Assembly: GCF_004366595.1 (NCBI RefSeq)
Contig: NZ_SORE01000017.1
Span: 105,507 to 169,506, forward strand
Direction of reading: 5' to 3'
From: Paraburkholderia rhizosphaerae
Lineage (GTDB): Bacteria; Pseudomonadota; Gammaproteobacteria; Burkholderiales; Burkholderiaceae
DNA: 64,000 nucleotides
This document shows positions 16,453 through 25,071 of this stretch, piece after piece. How positions within the stretch are numbered: the first letter of the stretch is position 1; each line of letters opens with the position of its first letter. Below the pieces are notes generated by a model, which saw nothing but the letters and a program-made list of their open reading frames with translations, made no database searches and was not told the DNA's origin. Both the position numbers and the translations under genes were made by a program.

Positions 16453-17579
16453 GCAAGTTGATCGGATCGCTGGCGCCGCGGCGCATCGTCGTATTTCGCG
16501 CGTTGCAACTCGGCGACATGCTGTGCAGCGTGCCCGCGTTGCGGGCGTTGCGCCGCGCGGCCCCTCGCGCGCATATCGCGCTGGTTGGCTTGCCCTGGGC
16601 GCAAAGCTTCGTCGAACGTTACGCCGGACTGCTCGACGAACTGATCGTTTTCCCCGGCGCGACCGGTTTTCCGGAACAGCGCGAAGACGACACCGCCTTA
16701 CCCAGCTTCGTCGCGCAGATGCAAGCGCGCCGCTTCGATCTGGCGATACAGTTGCACGGCAGCGGCGGCGTCGCAAACGACATCGTCGAACAATTCGGCG
16801 CGCGCGCGTCGGCCGGCTTCGTGCAGCCGGGTGAAGCGCGTAGCGGTTGCTTTATCGGGTGGCCCGACACGCTGCCGGAGCCGCATCGCTATCTCGCGCT
16901 CACCGATGCGCTCGGCGCGCCCGCGCACGGCCGCGAACGCGACGCACTGTGGTTCGATCTGACGCCGCGCGATCTCGCCGACTACATGACGCTCGTTGCG
17001 TCGCACGGCATTGAAGCCGCGCGCGTCGTGATCCTGCATCCCGGTGCGCAATTGCCGTCGCGCCGCTGGCCCGCCGAACGCTTCGCCGAAGTGGCCGACG
17101 CGCTGTCGGCCGACGGCTGGCAGATCGCGGTCACCGGCACCGCAGCCGAAACGCAGCTGAGCGCGAGCGTGCTCGGCGCCATGGTGTCGCCGGCGGTGCA
17201 TCTGGCGGGCGCGACGTCGCTTGGCTCGCTAGCCGCGCTGGTGCGCAATGCGCGCGTCGTCGTATGCAACGACACCGGCATTTCGCATATCGCCGCGGCG
17301 ATGCGCACCCCGAGCGTCGTGATCGCGTCCGGCAGCGACACGCGCCGCTGGGCACCGCTCGATCGCGAACGGCATCAGGTGCTCGCCGATTATCCGTCGT
17401 GCCGGCCGTGCGCGTTCCGCGTCTGCCCGTATGGCCATGAATGCGCGTTGAACGTCAGCGTCGCGAGCGTCATCGATGTGGCGCGCGCACAGCTTGCCCG
17501 CCGGTTTCCGAAAGAAGACGCGGGCACGTCGTGCGCGTCGCCCGACACATGCCAGGAGGCCCATCAACATGCCGAATAA
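16449..17579 (+). CDS. second family 9 glycosyltransferase (heptosyltransferase-like)
   Basis: This 376-residue GT9 protein starts at a GTG overlapping the previous TGA. The conserved N-terminus (RRIVVFRALQLGDMLCSVPA) begins 12 residues later, so the GTG is well placed and longer frames are not needed. The donor-site region has ILHPGAQLPSRRWPAERF and VCNDTGISHIAAAM. The Cys-rich CRPCAFRVCPYGHEC motif parallels that of the first GT9. The C-terminal Cys/Ser/His-rich tail overlaps the next gene by 11 bases. Two GT9 enzymes in one operon fit a heptose-containing oligosaccharide. Confidence 0.88.
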   Translation: MSKLIGSLAPRRIVVFRALQLGDMLCSVPALRALRRAAPRAHIALVGLPWAQSFVERYAGLLDELIVFPGATGFPEQREDDTALPSFVAQMQARRFDLAIQLHGSGGVANDIVEQFGARASAGFVQPGEARSGCFIGWPDTLPEPHRYLALTDALGAPAHGRERDALWFDLTPRDLADYMTLVASHGIEAARVVILHPGAQLPSRRWPAERFAEVADALSADGWQIAVTGTAAETQLSASVLGAMVSPAVHLAGATSLGSLAALVRNARVVVCNDTGISHIAAAMRTPSVVIASGSDTRRWAPLDRERHQVLADYPSCRPCAFRVCPYGHECALNVSVASVIDVARAQLARRFPKEDAGTSCASPDTCQEAHQHAE

Positions 17580-18534
17580 CCTGACGAACCGGCGCCGCCT
17601 GCGCGTGCTGACATGGCACATACATGGCAACTATCTGTACTACCTGACGCAGGCGCCGCACGATTTTTATCTGGTCACGAAGCCCGGCAGCCCGCCAGGC
17701 TACGCGGGCCGCTCTGGAACGCTGCCGTGGGGCAAAAACGTACACGAGGTGCCCATCGGCGACGTCGCGTCAACCGACTTCGATGCCGTGCTTTATCAGC
17801 ATCGCGTGCAATGGGAATACGACCGCAAGCAGGTCCTGTCCGAACGGCAGCGGCGTTTGCCGTGCATCTATGTCGAACACGATCCACCCCTTGAAAATCC
17901 GTACGAACAGAAGCATTGGGTCGACGATCCGGCCGCGCTGCTCGTGCACGTCACGCATTTCAACCGGCTGATGTGGGACTGCGGCGCCACGCCGACCCAG
18001 GTGATCGAACACGGCGTGCGGGTGCCGGACGGCGTGCGATACAGCGGTGAACTCGGACGGGGGATCGTCGTCGTCAATCATCTCGCGCAGCGCGGGCGAC
18101 GGCTCGGCGCGGACCTGTTCGGCGCGCTGCGCGCGCAGACGCCGCTCGACCTGGTCGGCATGGATGCGGCGCGCAGCGGTGGCATCGGCGAGATTCCGAA
18201 CCTTGAACTGGCCGCATTTATTGCGCGCTACCGCTTCTTTTTCAATCCGATCCGCTGGACGAGTCTCGGCCTTGCGATCGTCGAAGCGATGATGATCGGC
18301 ATGCCGATCGTCGGCTTCGCAACCACTGAACTGGCCACCGTAATCCGGAACGGTGAAAACGGCTATGTGCACACCGACCGCCAGTTGCTGCTCGAAGCGA
18401 TGAACGATCTGCTGCGCGATCCGCAGCATGCGCGGGCACTCGGCGACGCCGCGCGGCGCACCGCAATCGAGCGCTTTCATATCGACCGTTTCGTGCGCGA
18501 CTGGTGCGACGCGCTGTCGACGGTCACCGGCTAG
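17569..18534 (+). CDS. glycosyltransferase, GT4-like
   Basis: This 321-residue protein has the opening LTWHIHGNYLYYLTQAPHDF and the late donor-binding segment IRWTSLGLAIVEAMMIGMPIVG, matching the E-x7-E region of GT-B enzymes. The N-terminal domain diverges from typical GT4 proteins, so the family call rests mainly on the C-terminal half. AGGAGG nine bases before the ATG at 17569 gives a strong start inside the end of the preceding gene. It is probably cytoplasmic. Substrates are unknown. Confidence 0.8.
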   Translation: MPNNLTNRRRLRVLTWHIHGNYLYYLTQAPHDFYLVTKPGSPPGYAGRSGTLPWGKNVHEVPIGDVASTDFDAVLYQHRVQWEYDRKQVLSERQRRLPCIYVEHDPPLENPYEQKHWVDDPAALLVHVTHFNRLMWDCGATPTQVIEHGVRVPDGVRYSGELGRGIVVVNHLAQRGRRLGADLFGALRAQTPLDLVGMDAARSGGIGEIPNLELAAFIARYRFFFNPIRWTSLGLAIVEAMMIGMPIVGFATTELATVIRNGENGYVHTDRQLLLEAMNDLLRDPQHARALGDAARRTAIERFHIDRFVRDWCDALSTVTG

Positions 18535-18575
18535 TGCCGCGCGCCCGTTATCCGACTTCATTCAGGAGCAAGGAC

Positions 18576-19577
18576 ATGAAGGAACTGTCGCGCAAACGCA
18601 TCCTGGTCACCGGCGGAGCGGGTTTTCTCGGCTCCCATTTATGTGAGCGCCTCGTGATGCAAGGGCACGATGTGCTGTGCATGGATAACTTTTACACTGG
18701 CGCCAAGGACAATATTGCACATCTGCTCGACTGTGCGAATTTCGAATTGATGCGGCACGACGTGACCTTCCCGCTTTACGTCGAGGTCGATGAAATCTAC
18801 AACCTCGCGTGCCCCGCGTCGCCGGTCCACTATCAGCACGATCCGGTGCAAACGACGAAGACCAGCGTACATGGTGCGATCAATATGCTCGGACTCGCGA
18901 AGCGCGTTAAGGCGAAGATATTTCAGGCATCGACGAGCGAAGTGTATGGCGACCCGCGTATTCATCCGCAAACGGAAAACTACTGGGGCCACGTGAATCC
19001 AGTTGGCCCGCGCTCGTGCTACGACGAGGGAAAACGCTGCGCCGAAACGCTGTTCGCGGACTACCGCCGGCAGCACGGCATCGATACCCGGATCGCGCGG
19101 ATCTTCAATACCTACGGACCGCGTATGCATCCGGCCGACGGCCGCGTCGTATCGAACTTCATGATGCAGGCGTTGACCGGCCAGCCGCTAACCGTTTATG
19201 GAGACGGTTCGCAGACACGCTCGTTCTGCTTCGTCGACGACATGATCGATGCTTTCGTGCGGCTGATGACGCTGCCGGCCGACCCGGGTAGTCCGGTCAA
19301 TCTGGGCAATCCGCATGAGATATCGATGCTGGAAATCGCGCAGCGCACGATCGGCGTGACCGGGTCGTCGTCGGCTATCGCGTTTCGCCCGCTGCCGGTT
19401 GACGATCCGTGGCGGCGCCAGCCGGATATTTCACTGGCTACGCGTCTTACTGGCTGGACGCCGTGCACGCCGCTTGACGACGGTCTGCGCAAAACGGCCC
19501 GCTATTTCGCCGCACTCGCCGGCACCGCGCGCACGGCTGCCGACGATGCGTTAGTCGTGCCGCAGCAGGTGCCCTAG
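18576..19577 (+). CDS. UDP-glucuronate decarboxylase (UDP-xylose synthase)
   Basis: This 333-residue extended short-chain dehydrogenase has VTGGAGFLGSHL (NAD binding), NLACPASPVHYQ, QASTSEVYGDP and the catalytic SCYDEGKR (YxxxK). These are diagnostic for UXS, which oxidises and decarboxylates UDP-glucuronate to UDP-xylose with bound NAD. PRMHPADGRVVSNF supports the call. CAGGAG upstream supports the ATG at 18576. As the last glycan gene in the run, it implies that one of the transferases uses UDP-xylose, or that the sugar is modified further by enzymes outside the window. Confidence 0.92.
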   Translation: MKELSRKRILVTGGAGFLGSHLCERLVMQGHDVLCMDNFYTGAKDNIAHLLDCANFELMRHDVTFPLYVEVDEIYNLACPASPVHYQHDPVQTTKTSVHGAINMLGLAKRVKAKIFQASTSEVYGDPRIHPQTENYWGHVNPVGPRSCYDEGKRCAETLFADYRRQHGIDTRIARIFNTYGPRMHPADGRVVSNFMMQALTGQPLTVYGDGSQTRSFCFVDDMIDAFVRLMTLPADPGSPVNLGNPHEISMLEIAQRTIGVTGSSSAIAFRPLPVDDPWRRQPDISLATRLTGWTPCTPLDDGLRKTARYFAALAGTARTAADDALVVPQQVP

Positions 19578-19631
19578 GCATACCGTTTGCACATGCACTA
19601 GCGCTCACACCTTTCCTTGGGAGGACACATT

Positions 19632-20111
19632 ATGAGCACGCTTGACCCGAAAGGCGCATCCGGATCGGGTGCACAGATCGTCGGCGGTGGAGTCGGTGAA
19701 GGGCCGGGCCCCGAGATCATGGCCGCAGCAACGTTGGACGGCGATAAGGTCATCACGGCAGACGGCGAGCATGTCGGCAAGGTGTCCGACATCATGCTCG
19801 ATGTGCGCAGTGGCCGCATCGCCTATGCAGTCCTGTCGGAAGGCGGTTTTCTGGGCATGGGAACAACGTTGCACGCGATCCCGTGGAGCGCGTTGACGCT
19901 CGACACAGCTGAGAAATGCTTCCGCGTCGACATTACCGCGCAGCGCATCAAGGACGACCCGGGCTTCGACAAGGACCACTGGCCGTCGATGGCCGATGCG
20001 TCGTGGGGCACGCAGTTGCATCAATACTACAATCGCCAGCCTTACTGGGCCGAGATGTCCGCCGGGACCCGCGGCAGTTTCGAGCAAGGGAGAGATGTCC
20101 AGGGCCTTTAA
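19632..20111 (+). CDS. PRC-barrel domain protein
   Basis: This 159-residue soluble protein has a PRC-barrel at about residues 30-100 (VITADGEHVGKVSDIMLDV, RIAYAVLSEGGFLGMG, HAIPWSALTLDT). A Trp/Tyr/His-rich tail follows (WGTQLHQYYNRQPYW). GGGAGG seven bases before the ATG decides the start over an ATG 15 bases earlier. Such proteins are common in Burkholderia near stress and polysaccharide genes; a biochemical role is not established. It may be the tail of the glycan operon (54-base gap) or an independent unit. Confidence 0.85.
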   Translation: MSTLDPKGASGSGAQIVGGGVGEGPGPEIMAAATLDGDKVITADGEHVGKVSDIMLDVRSGRIAYAVLSEGGFLGMGTTLHAIPWSALTLDTAEKCFRVDITAQRIKDDPGFDKDHWPSMADASWGTQLHQYYNRQPYWAEMSAGTRGSFEQGRDVQGL

Positions 20112-20201
20112 GCGGAAAGCAGCAACGCGACGGTGCGCGCGCGTGGAATCGATCCGCGCCCCCCGCACCGGGGCGATGCAAGACCCGCGCGGAACGGCCA
20201 G

Positions 20202-21122
20202 ATGAGCACGACCGTTCCGCGTGCGGTCTACTATGCGCTCGCATCGAACGTCGCCGTCGCGCTCTGCAAATTCGCGGCGGCGGCCTATACAGCGTCCGGC
20301 GCCGCGCTCGCCGAAGCGATCCATTCGAGCGCCGACTGCATGAACCAGTTCTTTATGCTGGTTGGCCGCCGCGCGGCAAGCGAACGCGCGGACGAACAGC
20401 ATCCGCTCGGCTTTGGCCGGGAATCGTACTTCTATGCAATGGTCGTCGCGCTACAGATTTTTATCGTCGGCGGCCTTGCATCGGCGGCAGTCGGCATCTA
20501 CCGACTCACGCATATCACCCCGCTCGATCATCCGCTGGTCGTGGTGGCCGTGCTGGGCGCATCGATCGTCATCGAAGGCGCCGCATTAAGGGCATCGGTC
20601 CGCACCGTTGGCCACGAACTGCGCAGCCGCGGACTGTGGCGATGGTTCCGCGAGACCGGCAAACCCGAACTGCTGCTGGTGATCGGCGAAGACATCGCCG
20701 CGCTGGCGGGCGTGCTCGTGTCGTTGATCGCAGTTGCCATCGCGGTGTGGACCGGCAACCCGGTATTCGACGCGCTCGGCGGTATCGGCGTCGGTCTCGT
20801 GCTGATGGGCACCGCGCTTCTTTCGTTGCGGGAGATCAAATCGTTGATCGTCGGCGAGTCCGCGCATCGAAGCGTGCGCGCCGCGATGGAAAAATGGCTG
20901 GCCGCGCGACCCGAGGTACGGCGCATCGTGAGTCTCGTGGTGCTTCGCTGGGCCGACGATCTGCTGGTCGCCGTACAGGCGGAACTGGAGCCGCGCGGCG
21001 GCGAAGAGCAACTGGTGCGCGCGATCGACGAGATCGAACTCGCATTGCGTGCGGCTTTTCCCGCTGCAAAATGGATTTTCTTCGAGCCGGAGCTTAGCGA
21101 GCATGGGGATCATCCGGTTTAG
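20202..21122 (+). CDS. cation diffusion facilitator family transporter
   Basis: This 306-residue inner-membrane protein has about six hydrophobic segments. The metal site of helix 2 is AEAIHSSADCMNQ (HxxxD). In helix 5 the usual DxxxD is replaced by GEDIAALAG, as in the ZnT9-like branch of CDF proteins. A cytoplasmic C-terminal domain (about residues 220-300) follows. Export of Zn, Mn or Fe driven by protons is typical of the family, but the ZnT9-like branch is poorly defined. The ATG at 20202 begins the homologous region; no strong ribosome site is seen. Confidence 0.88.
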   Translation: MSTTVPRAVYYALASNVAVALCKFAAAAYTASGAALAEAIHSSADCMNQFFMLVGRRAASERADEQHPLGFGRESYFYAMVVALQIFIVGGLASAAVGIYRLTHITPLDHPLVVVAVLGASIVIEGAALRASVRTVGHELRSRGLWRWFRETGKPELLLVIGEDIAALAGVLVSLIAVAIAVWTGNPVFDALGGIGVGLVLMGTALLSLREIKSLIVGESAHRSVRAAMEKWLAARPEVRRIVSLVVLRWADDLLVAVQAELEPRGGEEQLVRAIDEIELALRAAFPAAKWIFFEPELSEHGDHPV

Positions 21123-21202
21123 CAGCTGGTGGTGCCTGGCGGTGCCTGGTGTGCACGCGGCCTGGGTGGAATGATCGCGCGGGCGCTGGTGGGAGTTGCG
21201 AT

Positions 21203-21910
21203 ATGTCGGTGATGCCGCTAACGCTTGAGTGGCGAGATGTGTGGATACGGCTCGCGCTCGCTGTCGTCGCCGGGTTTCTGATCGGCTTCAATCGCGGCGA
21301 GTCCGGAAAAGTCGCGGGTCTGCGCACGACGATGCTGGTATGCCTCGCCGCTTGCCTCGCGATGCTTCAGGTGAACGTGCTGTTGCCGCAAGTGGGAAAG
21401 GACTCGGGGTCGTTCGTCACACTCGACCTGATGCGTCTTCCGCTGGGCATTCTTTCGGGCGTCGGGTTTATCGGTGCGGGTGCGATTCTGCGCAAGGACG
21501 GCTTGGTCAAAGGCGTGACCACCGCTGCGACGCTATGGTTCGTCACGGTGGTCGGTCTGTGTTTTGGCGGCGGTCAGCTTGGGTTGGGAACCGTCGGGCT
21601 CGGGCTCGGCATATTCGTGTTGTGGTGCCTCAAGGTGCTGGAAACACGGATACCACGGGAAAATCAGGCCGAACTGACGTTGATCTACGACCCCGATCAA
21701 TTTTCCAGACGTGCGCTGATCGACTCACTGGTCCAGCAAGGTTGCCGGCTCACGCTGGTCGCGGGTTCGTCGGAGACGGCCGCCGGACGGATCGAGGAGC
21801 GCTTCGAAGTACGCTGGCATGCGTCGCCGGAGTCCGGGCACGTGCCGCCGCTTCTTGAGTCCTCGGCAGCTGCGGGCGTGGTCGAGGTGAAGTGGGCGGT
21901 GGCGCGGTAG
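21203..21910 (+). CDS. MgtC/SapB family membrane protein
   Basis: This 235-residue protein has four to five membrane helices containing the MgtC core: LIGFNRGESGKVAGLRTTML, then SGVGFIGAGAILRKDG and GVTTAATLWF. A soluble C-terminal domain of about 80 residues follows. MgtC relatives influence magnesium homeostasis and F-ATPase or phosphate balance, and they support survival in acid or in host cells. GGGAG upstream supports the start. It follows the CDF transporter by 80 bases on the same strand, which suggests a metal-homeostasis pair. Confidence 0.9.
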   Translation: MSVMPLTLEWRDVWIRLALAVVAGFLIGFNRGESGKVAGLRTTMLVCLAACLAMLQVNVLLPQVGKDSGSFVTLDLMRLPLGILSGVGFIGAGAILRKDGLVKGVTTAATLWFVTVVGLCFGGGQLGLGTVGLGLGIFVLWCLKVLETRIPRENQAELTLIYDPDQFSRRALIDSLVQQGCRLTLVAGSSETAAGRIEERFEVRWHASPESGHVPPLLESSAAAGVVEVKWAVAR

Positions 21911-22119
21911 CAGACTTATGCCACCGCAGCCTGCGCGTCGAATCGCAAGAATCGCTACCTTTGCGCCCGCTTCAACGTAGTCCCAGAACGCGACAGATGA
22001 ACAGGTCCGCGCGATGTAATGACACGCGACACAGCGTGATGATCATCACGCTATTTCCATCGCGCATCTGTCAACGTTTGTGAACTGAGCGGTCGGGGAC
22101 TGCCGCGGTCAAAGCATCG

Positions 22120-22533
22120 CTATACGAACGGATCGCCGGACATTTGCGTGCAAGCGAGCGGTAACGTCTCCGCGAGAATCATATCGAGCGCGTTCAGCGG
22201 CCGCACACCGCCACGCACGACCGGCCGGTACACCGCGTCGCCACGCCTCACCGGCATGCCGGTCAACCCGCACACACCGGGCTTGCGTGCAAAACCCGCT
22301 CGCCACGCCTGGTCCTGATAGCGGCCAAGCGTTGGATCGCTCCACGAAACGAGTATGGTCGATCCGGTTTGCCGTTCGATACGGCGGATCGACGAAACAT
22401 TGGCCATTGCGGGTGGCAGGCCATCGTCTAGATCGCACGGTGCGTAATTTGCCCGGCGCATCGTGCGCGCGATGTCTGAAGGATGTCCGCGCAACCCTTT
22501 GACAATCTGCGACCAGCTATCGGTGACATTCAT
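22120..22533 (-). CDS. DUF3331 domain protein
   Basis: This 137-residue soluble protein has STILVSWSDPTLGRYQDQ and CGLTGMPVRRGDAVYRP, the hallmark of DUF3331, which I know mainly from Burkholderiaceae. Two cysteines near the C-terminus might bind metal. The ATG at 22533 has AAGGACG about six bases upstream. Function unknown. It stands alone, with 200-base gaps on both sides. Confidence 0.8.
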   Translation of the reverse strand: MNVTDSWSQIVKGLRGHPSDIARTMRRANYAPCDLDDGLPPAMANVSSIRRIERQTGSTILVSWSDPTLGRYQDQAWRAGFARKPGVCGLTGMPVRRGDAVYRPVVRGGVRPLNALDMILAETLPLACTQMSGDPFV

Positions 22534-22733
22534 AATCAACGTCCTTCGGAATCCACGCGGCAAACGCTACGGCTCGCCCGCCCGATCCGGTAGTACAAGC
22601 GCGACAATATTGCTCATGCGATGCCGCGCCAGCTTCGTCACGCGTGGGCGTCCGTACATAGCCATCGTACGTGCGCGCGCAACTAAACAGTAGCGCCGCG
22701 GTGTGATGCATCGTGTTGCATCGACGGCATCAA

Positions 22734-23762
22734 TCAGAGCGCGACTGCGGCGCGCATTGCCGACCATTCGTCGATAGCGGCGGATATTTTCGTCAGACAG
22801 TCGAGGTCGAGCCTTCTCGTCTGTTCGATCATGTAGTCGACGAACACGCGGATTCGCGCGGGCAAGTGCTTGCGGCTCAGATAGCAGATATAGTGGCCGC
22901 CGTCATCCGGCGCGTACTGCGACAGACAACTGACGAGCGGCCCATCACCCAGCAGATCGCACACCAGATAAGCGGGCAGCTGCGCGATGCCATGCCCGTC
23001 GAGCACCGATTGAACGATCAGGTCCGGGTCGTTGAACGTGTGCCGTGCCACCGGCAAACGCCGGTATGGGAGACCGCCAACCTTGAAATCCCACTCCCTG
23101 ACGCGGCCCGACGCCGTTCTGAAGTTGATGCAGCGGTGCTCGGCCAGTTCGTCGATATCGGATGGCAAGCCGTATGTGCGCGCATAGTCACGCGACGCGC
23201 ACACGAGCAATTGCATCGGTATCAGCTGGCGCGCGATGATTTCGCTATCTTCGAGTCGCCCGTCGCGAAACGACACGTCGATGCGATCCGCGGTGAAATC
23301 CATCGGACGATCGTTGAGCACCAGTTCCAGTTTGATATCCGGATATTTAGCGTGAAAGCCCCGCAGCAGCGGCGCAACGATCTTGCGGCCGAAGCCGGGC
23401 GTCGAGCAGATACGCAACTGGCCGCGCGGCGGACCGTTGCGCAGCTCGCGCATCTCTTCGAGCGCCTGCACGATGCGCTCCACACCCGGCCGGCAGTACT
23501 CGTAGAAGCGTTCGCCTTCGCGCGTCAGCGACGTGCTTCTCGTCGTGCGAAGGAACAGACGCGTATCGAGTTGAGCCTCGAGCTTCTGTACGTTGCGGCT
23601 GACCGATGACCGGCCGATGCCGAGGCGGTCGCCCGCTCTGGCAAAACTTCCTTCATCGGCAACAGCCAGGAATGAGACGACGCCCGCGTAGCTGGTTGCA
23701 AAGCTGGTCGCGAAAGGATCGTCGGCGCCGCTAACGGATCGTCGGGATGCGATGTCTGACAT
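22734..23762 (-). CDS. LysR-type transcriptional regulator
   Basis: This 342-residue protein has an N-terminal winged helix (VVSFLAVADEGSFARAGDRL, GRSSVSRNVQKLE) and a LysR substrate-binding domain. The ATG at 23762 is used because the DNA-binding domain starts about 25 residues later; an upstream GTG is possible and neither has a good ribosome site. LysR proteins bind as tetramers and respond to small molecules. The divergent side holds no gene, so its target may be the cupin and AhpD-like genes immediately upstream on the same strand, or a distant one. Confidence 0.9.
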   Translation of the reverse strand: MSDIASRRSVSGADDPFATSFATSYAGVVSFLAVADEGSFARAGDRLGIGRSSVSRNVQKLEAQLDTRLFLRTTRSTSLTREGERFYEYCRPGVERIVQALEEMRELRNGPPRGQLRICSTPGFGRKIVAPLLRGFHAKYPDIKLELVLNDRPMDFTADRIDVSFRDGRLEDSEIIARQLIPMQLLVCASRDYARTYGLPSDIDELAEHRCINFRTASGRVREWDFKVGGLPYRRLPVARHTFNDPDLIVQSVLDGHGIAQLPAYLVCDLLGDGPLVSCLSQYAPDDGGHYICYLSRKHLPARIRVFVDYMIEQTRRLDLDCLTKISAAIDEWSAMRAAVAL

Positions 23763-23870
23763 GGAAGCGCAAAGTAGTTGTGTCCACACCCACCTAGACG
23801 TTTGAGCGCTCCCGTTTGTGACACCGGCCGCCGCTTTTTTTCTGGTGAATGCCGGCGGCGCACGCCTGGC

Positions 23871-24287
23871 TTATTTTTCAGGCACGAGAATCGGTGCGCC
23901 TTTATCCTTCAGCAGCAGCACGAGAAACTTCGCCGGTTTGGTCTGGCTCGCATTGCGTCCCACAGTATGGACATCGTTCGGGCCTTCGTAAAAGCTTTGG
24001 CCTGGCGTCAGCGTGACCTCCTTGCCGCCCTTCAGCTGCATCACGATTGTCCCTTCGAGCACATAGACAAACGCGTGCGCATTGTGCCGATGCACAGGGT
24101 CGACCGAGCCGGGCGGGTACACGACGGTAATCATCTCCGCTTCCTTGCCCGGGTAGTCCGGAAGCAGCTGTGTCATCACGGGCGTGACGATCGCTTCAGG
24201 CGCGGCGGCGTGCGCTTGTCCGATCAATGACGCCGCTGCGAGCATTGCAACGGCCATGACGAGAGCGGTGACTTTCGAGCGAAACAT
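23871..24287 (-). CDS. secreted cupin-domain protein
   Basis: This 138-residue protein has a clear signal peptide (MFRSKVTALVMAVAMLAAA, cleaved near AHA). A single cupin barrel follows, with VDPVHRHNAHAFVYVLEG (metal-binding His pair and Glu) and GQSFYEGPNDVHTVGRN. It is predicted to be periplasmic. Small single-domain cupins can bind metal or sugar, or catalyse oxygenations; the substrate is not known. GGGAGAA before the ATG at 24287 supports the start. It follows the AhpD-like gene by 75 bases and is likely co-transcribed with it. Confidence 0.85.
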   Translation of the reverse strand: MFRSKVTALVMAVAMLAAASLIGQAHAAAPEAIVTPVMTQLLPDYPGKEAEMITVVYPPGSVDPVHRHNAHAFVYVLEGTIVMQLKGGKEVTLTPGQSFYEGPNDVHTVGRNASQTKPAKFLVLLLKDKGAPILVPEK

Positions 24288-24308
24288 GATGCGTTCTCCC
24301 AAAGGACG

Positions 24309-24327
24309 CGGCCCGCGAAGCGGGCCG
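24309..24327 (-). repeat. perfect 8-bp hairpin in the AhpD-like to cupin spacer
   Basis: CGGCCCGC and GCGGGCCG flank the loop GAA. On the sense (minus) strand it lies between the stop of the AhpD-like gene and the ribosome site of the cupin, with no T tract after it. It could protect or process the mRNA, or damp read-through. Confidence 0.4.
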
Positions 24328-24362
24328 ACATTGAACCCAGAAAACAGCAATGCGTCGGGCCT

Positions 24363-24842
24363 TCAGGCGAGATTAGCCTTGTCGAGGCCAAATACCTTGT
24401 CAGCGGAACCGGGCACCGTCTGGAACGCGACGTTGGCACGGTTCCAACCGTTGATCGCCATCACAGCATAGGTCAAATCGGACAGTTCCTTTTCCGAAAA
24501 CTGGCCGCGCACGCGCTCGTAGAGGTCGTCGGGTACGCCGTGCTCGGGCAGATGGGTCAGCACCTCAGTCCAGGCCAACGCCGCGCGTTCGCGCGGCGCG
24601 AAGAGCGTCGACTCGCGCCAGATCGCGACATGGTGAACACGCAGTTCGCGCTCGCCGTGAATACGCGCTTCCTTCACGTGCATATCGACGCAAAACGCGC
24701 AGCCATTCATCTGCGACGCGCGGATTGAAACGAGGTCGAGAATCGACTCTTCGATTCCGCAATCCTTTATCTGATTGCCGAAGGCCATGAACTTCCTGAA
24801 TAGCTCGGGCGATTGTTGAATGTAATTGATGCGCTGAGTCAT
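24363..24842 (-). CDS. AhpD-like carboxymuconolactone decarboxylase family protein
   Basis: This 159-residue protein has the AhpD core MNGCAFCVDMHVKEARIHGE: a CxxC pair with the downstream His of the alkylhydroperoxidase active site. Enzymes of this kind reduce peroxides through the cysteine pair. GGAGAG eight bases upstream supports the ATG at 24842. It lies downstream of an ECF41-type sigma factor gene, the classic partner arrangement for that sigma group, so sigma control is likely. Confidence 0.9.
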   Translation of the reverse strand: MTQRINYIQQSPELFRKFMAFGNQIKDCGIEESILDLVSIRASQMNGCAFCVDMHVKEARIHGERELRVHHVAIWRESTLFAPRERAALAWTEVLTHLPEHGVPDDLYERVRGQFSEKELSDLTYAVMAINGWNRANVAFQTVPGSADKVFGLDKANLA

Positions 24843-24952
24843 GATCTCTCCTGGCGCCGTTGGGCGTCGTCGGGCTCGGTGGGTGTTATTGCGCGGCGGC
24901 GGGTGTCCGGGTAACGGTCCGCACGAGATCATGTTAGGCGTGCGTCACGCCC

Positions 24953-24979
24953 GACGGTAGATGGGCGAATGGACTCACA
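24953..24979 (-). promoter_or_regulatory. candidate ECF41-type promoter before the AhpD-like gene
   Basis: On the minus strand TGTGAGT (24979-24973) is followed after 16 bases by CGTC (24956-24953). The ECF41 consensus reported for the group is TGTCACA, 16-17 bases, CGTC. The -10 element and spacing match; the -35 matches four of seven bases. It lies 110 bases before the start codon. A weak match on its own, made more plausible by the neighbouring sigma gene. Confidence 0.35.
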
Positions 24980-25071
24980 GCGTTGCCTGTAAGGCACCAA
25001 TCCACGTCCATCGCGCGTCTGTGGGTTGCGCCGGGTGTTGGCGCGTGGCCGCGTTGCCGCGGCGGGAAGAT

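Noticed and set aside
19916..21097. 393-codon open frame overlapping the PRC-barrel and CDF genes on the same strand
   Set aside because: It is out of frame with both recognised genes, very Arg-rich and shows no domain.
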